Shown one piece after another: positions 44,550 through 55,362 of a stretch of 64,000 nt of DNA. The DNA comes from Porphyra umbilicalis. Taxonomy: Eukaryota > Rhodophyta > Bangiophyceae > Bangiales > Bangiaceae. Positions within the stretch are counted from its first letter, which is position 1; each line of letters begins with the position of its first letter. The notes below the pieces were generated by a model. That model was not told the DNA's origin, searched no databases, and saw only the letters and a list, made by a program, of their open reading frames with translations. The translations under genes and the position numbers were made by a program. Where the stretch lies: the NCBI GenBank assembly GCA_002049455.2, contig KV918767.1, forward strand, positions 180,256 to 244,255. The letters run 5' to 3'.

Positions 44550-46338
44550 GGCCAATCGCTCAGGGGCGCGTCGCGCAAGCAAGCGTGACAGCGTGGGTGG
44601 GACCAAGCACGCCGACGAGGGAGTCGCAGGCACAAGAAACTCGGGGAGAACCACAGTGCGGACCGGCATCGTTGCCCGCGGGGACGGGGGTGATGAAGAA
44701 GGTGGCGCACCCACGGTCGGTGCGGGGACGCCCGCGGCCGGATGCGGACACCGATGGTCGACCGCTCTGTGGTTGGGGAGGCGGCAGAGTCCGCCCGAGA
44801 TTCCATCTGGCCGCCCACGAGCCGCCGCCCCACCGGTCAGCGGTCGCGGTGCGCAACGTGTCACGCAACCGCCTCGAGCCGCCTCCGACGGAGCCTTACA
44901 GGAAAGAAGCACCCGCGCTTCGCGGGGCAGGAATTGGCGCATCCAGTCCCCTGCGGTGACCCGTTTTGCGCACGCAGGCGTGCGCGCGCGCGCGCAATGG
45001 GGCACGCCCACGTGCCGCGCGTCGGCCGCCGCGGCGTGGCGGGCGCCCCGCGTGACGCCCACGGCGGCGTGCCCCGCTGGGTGCCGCGGAGCACCGACGG
45101 GGGCGTGGTGCGCGCCCAGACACCCCCCGCCCGACGCGGTGTCCCGTTGTCCAGCGGGGAAAAAAAAACAAGAAAAAATGCAAAGGCAGGTCAGGGAGGA
45201 GCCAGATGCGCGGCACCGCCGCGGGCCGTCACAAGCCGGCCGTGGCAGCCGCCGCGACGGGTGGCCCGCGGTTCGGGGCCACCCCCGCTCCGCGGGTGCT
45301 GCGTCAGCAGGCCCCCGCGCGCCTTTGCCGCGGTGCGTTGGAAGGGTTTGCGGTTCGCACCCGTCGCCCGGGCAGACGGCGGCGGCGGTGGCGGGGCGCG
45401 TGACAAAATCTGGCCAAAGACCGCAGGCGCCGCCCGGTGCGCGGCCCACCGGGGCCGTCACTGCCTCGGCAGCGCAGCCGGGGCACAAGACTGCCTGTTG
45501 GGGTCCTGCCGGTCCGCCCAGGGGCAGCTCTGTGTACACCTCTAACAATGACGCCAGTGGCGCTGCTCCTGTTGGTCGACAGGGGGTGCGCCAGTGTCCT
45601 GTGAGCTGTGCCGTGCGCGTTCAAACACCTTTCCCGGCCGCCAGACAGCAGCCGAATCGAGGCACGGCAGGTTGGGTGACGGGGCGGCCACCGCCGCCCG
45701 CTAGTGTCGGCGTCACGACCCCCCCGCGCCGCAGAGACCTGCGGTGCGGTGCGGTCACGGCAGGCAAGGCACGCCCAGCCGTCCCCGCGAGTGGTCTGAT
45801 ATGGACCGCCCGCGCCTCGTCCCGCTTCCCACGGGCGTCCTGCGGGGGTGGGGCTGACGCCCCGTCCGCCCTCTGCCCGTCGGGACGCGGCGGCCAAGCG
45901 CCCGCCACTGTCTCCCCCAGCCCGGTCGGTCGCGGCGTGGCGCGCACATCCGTTTCGGCAGCGGCGCGCTCGCGCCAAACGCTGGTGGACTGAGCGCCGG
46001 CGGTGGGCGTGGACGCAGCACGCACGCGGTGCGGGGGGGGGCGCGACGGTGTCGAAGCACCGCCCGTCGGTGCCTTTGCATACCTCGGCGGCACCTCGAG
46101 CGGCGGGCGCACCCCCCACGGCGGGGGGCGTGGATCTCGCTCGCCCGCCGCCCGCGCGCGGCGAGCCATGCCCGACCCGCCCCGCCCCCGACACGCAGCC
46201 GATCTGGCCGCTGCGTACAAGAGCGGCGGCCGCGGCCGTGGCGCGCCCCAAGCGGCTGGCCCCCACCCACGGGCGCCCGTACACCGCGCGCGCGGCCGAC
46301 GCGGACGGGCGCGCGCTCCACGGATTGTGTGTGCCGGC
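44550..46338. other. No gene recognised; divergent intergenic region
   Basis: 1.8 kb between the starts of the FKBP gene and the next gene. Open frames overlap on both strands but carry no domain. Both promoters lie here. Confidence 0.3.
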
Positions 46339-48019
46339 ATGGCCGCCGTTGCCCCTGCAGTCCCAGCCACCCCGCCGCTCGCGGCGGTGGGCCCCTACCC
46401 GCCCCTCGGGCCTACGCACGCCCCCACCGGCGTGGCGGCGGCCGCCGTGTCGGCCGGCGTGGCCGCCGCCCCCACCGCCCGCGTGCCGCATGTGACCATC
46501 CTGGCGGCGCCGCCCAAGGCACCCACCGCCGTCGGCGGCGGCGGCCCGCCCCCCACCCCCCCTTCGCCGTTGGCGCAGACGCTAACCAACTTTCGGGTGT
46601 GGGTGTTGTGCGACGGCCCCGTGCCGGCGGTGGCCCGGTTTGTGCTCGCCGCCTTTGAGGTGCCCCCCGACGGCGGCGTCGACGCGGTGCGGCGGGCGCT
46701 GCGCGGCTCGGCACTCGCGGCGCCCCCGTACAATGTGTTTGTGCGCCCGTGGGCGCGCGTCGCCTACGTCAAGGCGTCGGAGATTGGGGAGGGCATCCGG
46801 CGGCTTGACAATAAGCAATCGGACACGATGCGGGCGTTGTTGGCAGAGGAGGCGCGCTCCCCGGGCGGCCTGGTGTTGTGCGTCGAGCAAACGCGCAACC
46901 CAAAGTACAAAGAGAGTGGGGGGGAGCCATCCGGCAAAGCCGAAGACAAGGTATGGGGATGAGACGCGGCAACGTGCTGGTGCTTGAATGTCCGTCTGGA
47001 GAGAACTGCGTTGCACCCACCTGCTTCCTTTGATGGTCATTGCGAGCCGATTGATTCTGTTTCCAGATTCTGACGGTGCGCTCTGTGCTGCGTCTCGTTG
47101 CCCTCCGTGCCCCTGTCTGTGGTTTTGCTCTGCTTCGTTGTATTTGCACTCGGCTTGCGTCCTCAACGTGTGGCCACAGATGCTGCCCATTGACCCCATT
47201 GACGTCAGTTCCGATCTCCCCGCGGACGGCCGCTTGCCGTCACTGGTGCGGATCGAGCCACCCCCTCCTGCACCCAAGCTCGGCATCACCCCCGACAAGG
47301 ACTGCATCGCGGGCCTGACCATCTCTGACGACCTCTTCTCGCAGTGGTACGCGCTCGCAGCGGCGCCGCGGCGCGCCAAGCCCACGCCTGCGCCGCTGCC
47401 CTACACACTCCCTGCCCCGTCGTTGGCGCCACCATCGCTGGCGCCGCCATCGTCCCCTGCGTGGAACGTTGTATCTCAGCACGAGGGGACGGTGCACTCC
47501 GGCCTCGCGGCTCCGCCTTCCATCGGCCTGCCAACGTGTGGGCGGGTTCCCATCAAAGGCGTGACATGGCCGCGCCGCGGCACACTGCCGCCGCCACCCC
47601 CGCCGCCGCCGCCGCAGTGTGTGCCGCCGCCGCAGCTTATGGGTGCCGGCACCCCGGACGGGAGTTCTGGGTGTCGGGGCTTGGGCCTTTCCGCCGCCAC
47701 GTCGTGGCACAGCACCAGCAGCGGTACGTCGTGGAGTTGGGGGCAGGGCGGTCCCAAATCATGGCCGGGCACCGCCGAGACGGGCATGCTGCTGCCCGAC
47801 CGTTTTGACGGGGGTGGGGAGGCCGACTGGGGCTTTCCAGGCTACCCCTCACCCCCGTCGCCCTGCTCCGTGCCGGGCGGCACAACGGTGCCGGGCATGT
47901 GCATCGGGCAGTCTGCGTATGGGGCCAGTGCGGCGACGTGCGCAGTCGGCTGGTTTGTGTGGTACCCCTACACGTCGTATGGCCAGCGTGGGTATCCCTA
48001 CTACACGTACATCAGCTGA
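46339..48019 (+). CDS. Unrecognised two-exon protein, 483 residues
   Basis: Exons 46339-46950 and 47180-48019 join in phase 0 with a GTATGG donor and GTGGCCACAG acceptor; the splice gives KAEDKMLPIDPIDVSS. The N-terminal ~80 residues are Ala/Pro-rich. A folded-looking domain follows (about residues 85-210): LTNFRVWVLCDGPVPAVARF, VDAVRRALRGSALAAPPYNV, WARVAYVKASEIGEGIRRLD and GGLVLCVEQTRNPKY. Exon 2 adds PKLGITPDKDCIAGLTISDD and LFSQWYALAA, then a Pro/Gly/Ser-rich tail with YTSYGQRGYPYYTYIS at the very end. Balanced composition and the clean intron support a real gene. I do not recognise the family. A start further upstream is possible, because the frame is open back to 46003. Confidence 0.6.
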
Positions 48020-48373
48020 GATTGGGGGCCCGTGGCTTTGCGGGTAGCCTCGCGAAACGGTGCCGAGGGCGATGGCGAGGAAACTTCGTTGAGGGGCACG
48101 GCAGTGTGTCTTGTGGTGCTCTGCGTGCGAGCGGCGCCCATGCGACCGCACATGCACACGATCACGAGTGGAGTAGGGGACAATCGTAGCTGGTACGACT
48201 CGAGTGGGCTTTGAAAGGCCGTTCTGGTACGCTTTCATGTTCGTCATTCTAGGTTGGAAAAAAAGTGGGTTCGTAGTGAGCCTTTGAATCCGTCGTCGCG
48301 GTGTGCCAAGGGGCTTTCTAGCAAAGAAAAAAAACAGGACACGCCGGCGTTGTGTCCGCAAGAGAGACTGTAG

Positions 48374-48434
48374 TAGGGTTGCACACGACGCCCCTATTTT
48401 GGGGGCGTCAGGGGCGCGCGACGGATAAGACGCC
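48374..48434. mobile_element. Isolated hAT-like terminal sequence
   Basis: TAGGGTTGCACACGACGCCC followed by ATTTTGGGGGCGTC matches the ends of the hAT-like elements in this window. A Harbinger-type miniature element starts three bases later, so the hAT-like copy appears interrupted. No matching right end was found downstream, and the rest may be deleted or diverged. Confidence 0.5.
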
Positions 48435-48437
48435 TTA

Positions 48438-49177
48438 GAGCATTGCCAACAACTCAGGCTATCGCTATCGGCTATTCCATTCTAGAACCAAGTCCGCGTC
48501 CTTAGACAGCCACATGTACGTCAGCGGTTGGCTGCTGTGCTGTCATGAGCCTAAGTACCTGCAGGTTTCCTTACACCAGGCCTTGTCTGGGCCCGATCAA
48601 GACGATATTTTCTGCCAGGACTTGATTCACTGCAGCGGCAGATGACAACTGTGGTGAGCAGCCGTATCAACCATAACGAAGGCGCAGAGAACGCTCGTCG
48701 GCAGACGGACAAAGAAACAGGTCAAAATGTGCAGCGCTTGATGACGACCACGCCTAGAAGGACGTCACTGTAGGACCATTGCCATGCACGACAGCTCTTG
48801 CGGACGTTCCCACCACCTCTGCCCAGAAGAAACTGGCAGACAATCTTGCAGACGTGGCGCACACGTTGCAGCCACGTGCTACTATTTGCTGTGAAACGGG
48901 TCGTTGATCCATCACATGGGCCAATCAGAGGCCCCCGTGAGATAGCCTCGGCTATCCTAAAAGCTATTCCGACTCGAAATAGAAAAGCGATAGCCGCACA
49001 GCTATTCTTGGTCAGCGGAAGCCAGAATCAAGTAGGTAGTTCGATTTCCATGGCCCGAACAAAAAAAGGGCTTCTTCGTCTAAAAAGTGGTGTTACGTCG
49101 GTCTTCAGGTGCTTAATGGGACACGTTGTGCAACGTGGCTTGAATATGGGGATAGCATCTCATTGTTAACAATGCTC
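48438..49177. mobile_element. PIF/Harbinger-type non-autonomous element, 740 bp
   Basis: Ends GAGCATTGCCAACAA (48438) and TTGTTAACAATGCTC (49177) are imperfect inverted repeats that extend to GCTATC at about 27 bases. The flanks are TTA on both sides (48435-48437 and 49178-49180), the 3-base TWA duplication typical of PIF/Harbinger. The GAGCATNNCCAACA type of end is widespread in plant and algal Harbinger elements. The inside is AT-richer than the host with ATAGCCG/CGGCTAT motifs in both orientations. No transposase; it would have to be moved in trans. Confidence 0.82.
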
Positions 49178-49180
49178 TTA

Positions 49181-50390
49181 GAGCAAAGCCAGCAATGTCG
49201 GGACTATATTGTTAAATTCTCAATTGGGCATGCGACGTGGCGCCCTCCCAGAGGTCGCCTAACTGCGAGGCCCGAAATGGACAATATGTGCAATAGAGTT
49301 ATTCGGGAGCAGGCTACCTTTCCATCGATAGTCCGGTGTATCGGTGGGACGTCGGTGGCCATGTAGTAATCCAAGGAATCGACAGACTAGCGAATTTTCG
49401 CTGGTGATCACGGCTGAGGCTGCACGAGGCTCCTCGGATGCTCCGCAGCCGCAGGCCCTCCGCTGTCGAGCTGGGCGCCACGTCGCATCTCACCGGGATT
49501 TAGATCGGCGGTATGCACTCCTCTTCGAATAACTAGGCGATCTCCCGTCCATGCCGTCACGGCGGACGATCGATCATGATCCTTTTGAGCGCTCGTGTCC
49601 ACCGTCCCACGTACACATTAAACGAGCGACCGCCTTATGCCGCGAGGCATACGAGCACGTCCGTTATCTCCCGCCATCAGACCCCGCCACCTGGCGCGGG
49701 CGCGCGCGCGCCCCGGCGCGCCGCCCGGCTGCGCGAGGCTCGCCCCCGCCACTCCGCCCACGGCTGCTGGCTGCTGCCACCGACGTGGCCACTGCCACCG
49801 CCGCCGCCACCACCACCACCGCCGCGGCCGCTGGCAGCTGCCGCTCCTCGGCACCCCCCGCGGCCGCGGCGCCTGCCGCCCACGGCTGCTGGCGGCTGCC
49901 GTCCCCCCCCCCCTCCGCCGCGGTGTGTGCCACCCGTGGCTGCTGGCGGCTGTAACCGCCCCCGCTGCCGCCACCGCCCCCGCTGCCGCCACCGCCCCCG
50001 TTGCAGCCACCGCCCCCGCCGCCCCCGCCGCCCGCTGCGGCGCGTGCCGCCCGCGGCTGCTGGGGGCTACGCCCGCCGCCGCCGCCGCCACCGCCGTCAC
50101 CGTGCCCGTCGCCTCCGTCTCCATGCCCGTCGCCGCTGTCTTGGCCATCCTTGTCGTCGCCTTTCCTGGCGACTTGCCCGTCGCCTTGCCCGTTGTTGCT
50201 ATGGCCATTGCCGTCGCGCAGTAATGGCACCGCCCCTCCGGTGGATTCAACGCCAACGCAGGGTGCACGAGCAGCCCCCTCGCCACCCGCAGCCGCGCCT
50301 GCTGCTCCACTGGGCGCCGCCGTTGCAGGCGGTGCTCACGGCAGATGCGCCGCGCGTCAGTGCAGTGCGGTCGGTTACGTGCTGTTGGAA
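49181..50390. repeat. Non-coding region with CGGCTGCTGGC repeats
   Basis: From 49755 to 50075 units containing ACGGCTGCTGGC recur at about 49758, 49882, 49938 and 50055 with CCGCCACCGCC spacers, forming an imperfect tandem array. Before it, 49181-49700 has lower GC and no recognised feature, though GAGCAAAGCCAGCAATG right after the Harbinger element resembles another Harbinger-type end without a partner. Confidence 0.45.
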
Positions 50391-51053
50391 CTACTCGAAG
50401 ACCCGGACCACGATCTCACGGCACTGCACGGCCGGGTTCTCCGACGCGGCGACGAGGTCAACAACGGTCTTGACAACACCAACGAAAGAGGGGGGGGGCT
50501 CACACAGAGGGGGGCGTGTTGAGGAGATAGTCGGTGTGGACGCGTCCACGACTTTCAAAGGGGGCAGTGCGCTCGATCCTGGCAGGCCACTGTCTTCTAT
50601 GCTCCCCGCACCGCCGTCGTTGCTGCCAGTACCCGCACCTTCAACACAGCCGTCCCCGACGTACCCACCACTGGCACGCAACGCTCGCAGTGCATCTCGC
50701 ACCACAAGCAAACGATCAGCTGCTCCCCCAGTCGCCGCAATCATTGCATCCGCCTCCTCCTTCCGCCATACGTACCGGAGGGCGGCGTCAATGTGGCGGG
50801 AAACGTGGTCGTCCTCCACGTTGAAGAGACCGACACGGTCGTAGATGGAGATCCACTGGATCAGGGTGGTGGCCGAGTCGTTCTGCTGCGTGATTATGCG
50901 GCTCACGCCTGCGTGCACGCTGCCGTTGAGGGGTAACAGGTGCCGCTGCAGCTCTTTTGCGGCTTCCAGAAAGCCCTTGACAGCAGGGGCAATCGTCTCC
51001 CGCGCAGGCCCGTCGATGGAGAGGTGCCCCAGCACATCCGCGTAGCGCCCCAT
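50391..51053 (-). CDS. Unrecognised protein, 220 residues
   Basis: Frame from the ATG at 51053 (MGRYADVLGHLSIDGPARET) to 50391. The first ~130 residues have a balanced, helix-rich composition: AVKGFLEAAKELQRHLLPLN, VSRIITQQNDSATTLIQWIS, IYDRVGLFNVEDDHVSRHID, AALRYVWRKEEADAMIAATG. This is unlike the Arg/Ala/Pro shadows of the window. The rest is Gly/Ser/Pro-rich, then FVGVVKTVVDLVAASENPAV and REIVVRVFE at the end. A GTAGTT at the stop could be a splice donor, so more exons may follow. I do not recognise the family. Confidence 0.5.
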   Translation of the reverse strand: MGRYADVLGHLSIDGPARETIAPAVKGFLEAAKELQRHLLPLNGSVHAGVSRIITQQNDSATTLIQWISIYDRVGLFNVEDDHVSRHIDAALRYVWRKEEADAMIAATGGAADRLLVVRDALRALRASGGYVGDGCVEGAGTGSNDGGAGSIEDSGLPGSSALPPLKVVDASTPTISSTRPPLCEPPPSFVGVVKTVVDLVAASENPAVQCREIVVRVFE

Positions 51054-53560
51054 CACCGTGTTGTGGCGTGGTGGCGTGGTGGGGGGCGGGCGAGGGAGGA
51101 GGCAAGGAGAATGACATAGAGGAAGAGGGAGACCTGTGGTACGGAGGGGGGGATTTGGGGAAGCGGGGGGAGGATGGGCGAGGGAGGGTCGGATGAGGAC
51201 AGGCGAGGGAGGGTCGGGGGAGGATGGGTCTGGACAGATCCAGGAATTTGATCACGCGTGATCCGCTGTTGGTGCATCCCGCCACTGGCGTTCCCAGCCC
51301 ATCGCGCTCCCGCGTACACGCTCACGACAAGCCAATGCACCCGGTGAGGCGTCACCTACCGACACCGTGAGCCAACAGCGACGCTCCCGCGCAAAAAGCG
51401 CTCGCACAGTGACCGCACAATGAGCACTCGCACAATGAGCACTCGCACAATGACGGCGCAAAGAGCGCGCGATCAGTGACCGCGCGAAGTGCACGCGCAT
51501 CATGTCGACGGCGCCCGATCTGGCTGCGGCTGGGTAGGGTGGCTGGCGTTTCGGTTCCATGGGTCGATTGATGAAGGTGGTCAATGGTCATGGCGGGGAA
51601 CAGATCGTCACGGCGTGAGATTGGCGTCGGAACAAGTATTGCAAGTACGCGAATCAGACGTAAACCCCCCACCCTAGAACCTCCCCAGCGAGCCCCCCCC
51701 AATTCGGGCGGCCGCCGCATCCCCCCCCACGTGGCGCGCCCGGAACCCTCCCCACCCTTCCCCCCCCCACGAGCGAAATATCACTAGTCCATCGAGAATC
51801 ACAATTACTGCCTCTCGGTGGCCCATTCCGATGGACTAAAGCTTCAGCGGAATCGGCACGGCACGAGCGAGGCGAGATCGACGTGATCCGCGGCAGATTG
51901 CGGCCGACAGGCACAATGAAAGCAGCGATCGTTTGACACGACGCAGACACGAAGCACATGCAGGGCGCGAAGTGGGCGATCGTCCTGATAAACGTCGATC
52001 ATGTGACACATGGCGGCACCACAAACTGCCACCGAGGCGCCACGCGATATCCGTTGAGCCAATGATACTTGAGATCGAATGAGACTCGACAGCAGGACAG
52101 AGAAGCGCGCTACGTGTCCCTTGCGTCGTTTGCTCCACGGCAATGTCTGAGCGAGAGAAGCTGGCAGAAGGCGTGAGAGATTGTCAGAGGGCCACATGGC
52201 CTGTGACGTGTGTGGCCCTGTGTTGGTGTGGCCACGGGCCCTCCAGCAGACAGCCGCACGGCGGGGCATGGCACCCACGCACTCGCTGTCGGAGTCAGAG
52301 GGTGACAACGACACGCGCGCGCCGTTGAGCGATCAGTCACGTGGGCCTCGAAGGCGAGACAAGAGGGCCAGCAAACAGAAGGATGCGCGGTCGAACGTCA
52401 CCCTGTGCAGGACAAGGCGTGGACATCAGCCGCCCGTGATTTGGCAGAACTGACGAGTGACTACAAGAAAAACGAGTGGACTGGAGCCATCGACGAAAAC
52501 CTGGCAGCCCGTGACACCCAGCGTCAGGTGCGAAGAGAGCAGCCAATGAAACTATAGTCTTGCACGAGCGATCAGAGGCCGCATTTCTACGCTGATTTTG
52601 GCCTCTAATGGAGCTTCCCGTCCACCAATGACATGCGGCCCTGCTGCTGACTGTGCCTTGGCTGTTGCCACGCATCCTTGGCCCGGGAGAGCCTGCCGTT
52701 CCCTCACCGCCTGCGCAAATGAGGCGCCGCGGCACGCACTCTCACCGCGAAGCGGTGACACAGCACGTCGGGCGAGCACTTGGCCAAGAGGCTTTCGCAG
52801 CGTGGGGGTGACGCAGCCTCCCGCCGGGCCGAACAGGCGCACGACCCGGAACGGCCCCGTATGCCGGCTGAGGCGTGCCGTGCATCGTCGCCCTGCCTTG
52901 CCTCGCGCCTGCCGAGGCCCCTGCCGAGTACCTTACGCTGCCTGCGTGCTGCTTGGGGGGGGCTGGGGGGTGGGTGGGACCATCTCGTGTCTGTGCTGTC
53001 AGAGCCGGCGACGCTCCAGTGCTGCGCAATCGATGCTGTGGGGGGCGTGCGGCGCCGTATACGCTTTCGAACCCTCGTTCGGGCCCGTGGGGCGACAACC
53101 GCACGCGGGGGACACCCACACGCGCAGGGCCCTCCGTGAGGGCGGCACGACCGTGGACGCGCTTCTGCAATCTGTCTGGGACCGAGGCACCCTTCCCGCT
53201 CCTGCTACGATTCGCCGGCCTACTCTGTCCTCGCCCGCGACCTTTGCGCGCACTTTTTTCGAGCTTGGACTTTGGGCGCGCGCTTTTTTCCTGCCCTCTT
53301 CGTCGGTGTTTGAGTTGGCATCCTGGAGTGACCGCCCGTGTCGATTGGTGAGTGACCGCGCTTTTCCTGTGTGCGTTTTTCTGCCCACCACGCCACTCTC
53401 CCCTCTTTCCCCCCCTTGCCGTGGCGGCAGCCGCGTCGTTGTCGGCCGCCGCCGCCAGATTCCTGGTGCAGGCCGTCGGACCGACAGCACCCGCGGGTGC
53501 CGTTCGTGGGGCGAGTGCCCGCGCTTTTTCCCTCGGCGGCCGACGCGGCGGTCCACCCAG
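51054..53560. other. No gene recognised
   Basis: Left part has short repeats such as GCACTCGCACAATGA (51424-51455) and GGGAGGATGG. A perfect 10-base inverted repeat TAGTCCATCG/CGATGGACTA lies at 51785-51838. From 51.8 to 52.6 kb GC is lower. Frames on both strands are unconvincing. The left end of the large Harbinger element probably lies in this region but was not located. Confidence 0.35.
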
Positions 53561-53591
53561 CCGCGACCGCTCGGCCAGTCGCCGGAGGCGG

Positions 53592-53735
53592 GTGTTCTGG
53601 CGGCTGCCGGCCGCGATTGCCGATGGCCGCCGGCGGTGGGTGTTCTGGCGGCTTCCGGCCGCGATTGCCGGCTGCCGCTGGCGGCAAGTGTTCTGGCGGC
53701 TGCCGGCCGCGATTGCCGGCAGCCGCCGGCGGCTG
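53592..53735. repeat. Three copies of a 48-49 base tandem repeat
   Basis: TGTTCTGGCGGCTGCCGGCC recurs at 53592, 53641 and 53689, each followed by GCGATTGCCG. It lies at the left of the Harbinger element's internal repeats and has the same period as the next array. Confidence 0.75.
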
Positions 53736-53764
53736 CGACGGACCATCTGGGGCTGCCCACGGCC

Positions 53765-53772
53765 TATAAAAG
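53765..53772 (+). promoter_or_regulatory. TATA-like box
   Basis: TATAAAAG stands out in GC-rich sequence, and an ATG follows 41 bases later (53806). It is a candidate promoter for the plus-strand genes of the Harbinger element, but transcription was not tested. Confidence 0.45.
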
Positions 53773-53921
53773 GGGCGGCGGCGGCAGCCCACGGGACCGC
53801 AAGAAATGACCGGCATGCGGTGGACGAGCAAGACCGAGCGTCGAAGGGGGCAGCGGAAGCGGAATCGGGAACGCGTCTCGCAGTGGGTGGCGGCGGTCGC
53901 CCCCCACCTTGAGCACTGCCA

Positions 53922-55328
53922 GTGCCAGTGCTGCTGCCCACCACCGCCACCAAGACCGTGACAACCGCCCCGGGGCCGGCGGCCGGTGCCGGACGGCCGG
54001 CAGCCAAGCCCGCCGAGGTGGGCGGGCGGGCCTCCGCCCGGCCGCGGGCAGCCAAGCCCGCCGAGGTGGACCGGCGGGCGGCCGCCAGACCGCCGCTCGT
54101 CAAGCCCACCGAGGTGGGGAGGCGGGCCGCCGCCCGACCGCCGACAGCCGAGCCCGCCGAGGTGGACGGGCGGGCGGCCGCCGGACCATTGCTCGTCAAG
54201 CCCACCAAGGTGGGGAGGCGGGCCGCCGCCCGACCGCCGACAGCCGAGCCCGCCAAGGTGGACGGGCGGGCGGCCGCCGGACCATTGCTCGTCAAGCCCA
54301 CCAAGGTGGGGAGGCGGGCCGCCGCCCGAACGCCGGCAAGGGAGCCCGCCGAGGTGGACGGGCGGGCCGCCGCCCGACCGCCGGCAGCCGAGCCCGCCAA
54401 GGTGGACGGGCGGGCGGCCGCCGGACCACCGCGCGTCAAGCCCGCCGAGGTGGGGAGGCGCGCCGCCGCCCGACCGCCCGCCAGGCAGCCCGCCGAGGTG
54501 GACGGGCGGGCCCCCGCCCGACCACAGACCGCCGAGCCCATCGAGGTGGACGGGCGGGCCTCCGCCGGGCTGCCGACCGCCGATCCCGCAGTGGTGGGGG
54601 GGCGGGCCGCCGCCCGACCGCCGCACGCCGAGCCCTCCGAGGTGGGGAAGCGCGTAGCGGCCCGACCCCTGACCAACGAGGCCGCCAGCGTTGTCGGGCG
54701 GCCTCCTGACCGACTGTGGACCGCAGCCGCGCCGGCCGAGACTACCGCGCGTCGCGAGTGCGACAGAGCTGCTGTTGGTTCTGGTGGGTCGGCCGCCGGG
54801 CTGCCAGACGAGGCAAGCCCGGCGGCCTCCTCCTTTTGCCTGTTCGGTGTGTGGACCCCGCGTAAGCAGTGGGCCCAACTAGCAGTGCGCAAGCGGAGGA
54901 TCCAGCGCCCTCCAAGCCCGGAGCGCGTCGTCGCCAGCCGGCAGGCCGCAGCAGCAGAGGCTACTGCGGCGGCGGTTACCGCAGCTGCTAAGGCGGCCGC
55001 TGCCGCCGCCACTGCGGCAGCCGAGTCGGCGACCGCCCTGGCGGCGTACCGGGAGTCGGCGGCGGTCACCGCGTTGGCAAAGCGCGTGGCCAAGAGAGCG
55101 CAGGCTACCGCGGCACGAGCGGCTGTGGCATCGAAGACCGCCGCGGCGGCCGTGTCTTACCTTACCGGGAGGCACGTGCTGCCGCAGTTGGCGTCGGCCG
55201 CCGGCGCCCCCGCTGCTGGCGTCGCAGCCGAGCGGCCGACGTCCAAGCGGCTGAGAGTAGGCTGCAGCGGCAGCCGACCCCCCCTCCATCCATCGTCTCG
55301 ACGCCGACGTGGCGGCGCCTCCAAGTAG
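53922..55328 (+). CDS. Possible repeat-bearing protein of the Harbinger element
   Basis: A long plus-strand frame without an internal ATG; a nearby ATG at 53806 is in another frame and would need splicing. The first part is the 48-base array (16-residue units such as EPAEVDGRAAAR). The latter part has FCLFGVWTPRKQWAQLAVRK and an Ala-rich helical stretch of about 120 residues. The minus strand of the same region is also open because the array has no stops in any frame, so coding status and strand are uncertain. Confidence 0.3.
   Translation: MPVLLPTTATKTVTTAPGPAAGAGRPAAKPAEVGGRASARPRAAKPAEVDRRAAARPPLVKPTEVGRRAAARPPTAEPAEVDGRAAAGPLLVKPTKVGRRAAARPPTAEPAKVDGRAAAGPLLVKPTKVGRRAAARTPAREPAEVDGRAAARPPAAEPAKVDGRAAAGPPRVKPAEVGRRAAARPPARQPAEVDGRAPARPQTAEPIEVDGRASAGLPTADPAVVGGRAAARPPHAEPSEVGKRVAARPLTNEAASVVGRPPDRLWTAAAPAETTARRECDRAAVGSGGSAAGLPDEASPAASSFCLFGVWTPRKQWAQLAVRKRRIQRPPSPERVVASRQAAAAEATAAAVTAAAKAAAAAATAAAESATALAAYRESAAVTALAKRVAKRAQATAARAAVASKTAAAAVSYLTGRHVLPQLASAAGAPAAGVAAERPTSKRLRVGCSGSRPPLHPSSRRRRGGASK
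53999..54690. repeat. 48-base tandem array, about 14 copies
   Basis: CCGAGGTGG or its variant CCAAGGTGG recurs every 48 bases from 54013 to 54637 (for example 54061 and 54109), with GGGCGG and GCCGCC blocks between. The unit is a multiple of three, so it stays open in all frames. Copies differ by a few bases, with an alternating two-unit pattern (GGTGGGGAGG and GGTGGACGGG), indicating higher-order duplication. Confidence 0.88.
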
Positions 55329-55362
55329 GTCGTCGACGTGTAAGGCGACGCTGTAGGCAACA

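Noticed and set aside
44434-45993. 519-residue plus-strand frame
   Set aside because: Overlaps FKBP exon 1 on the other strand and has low-complexity composition.
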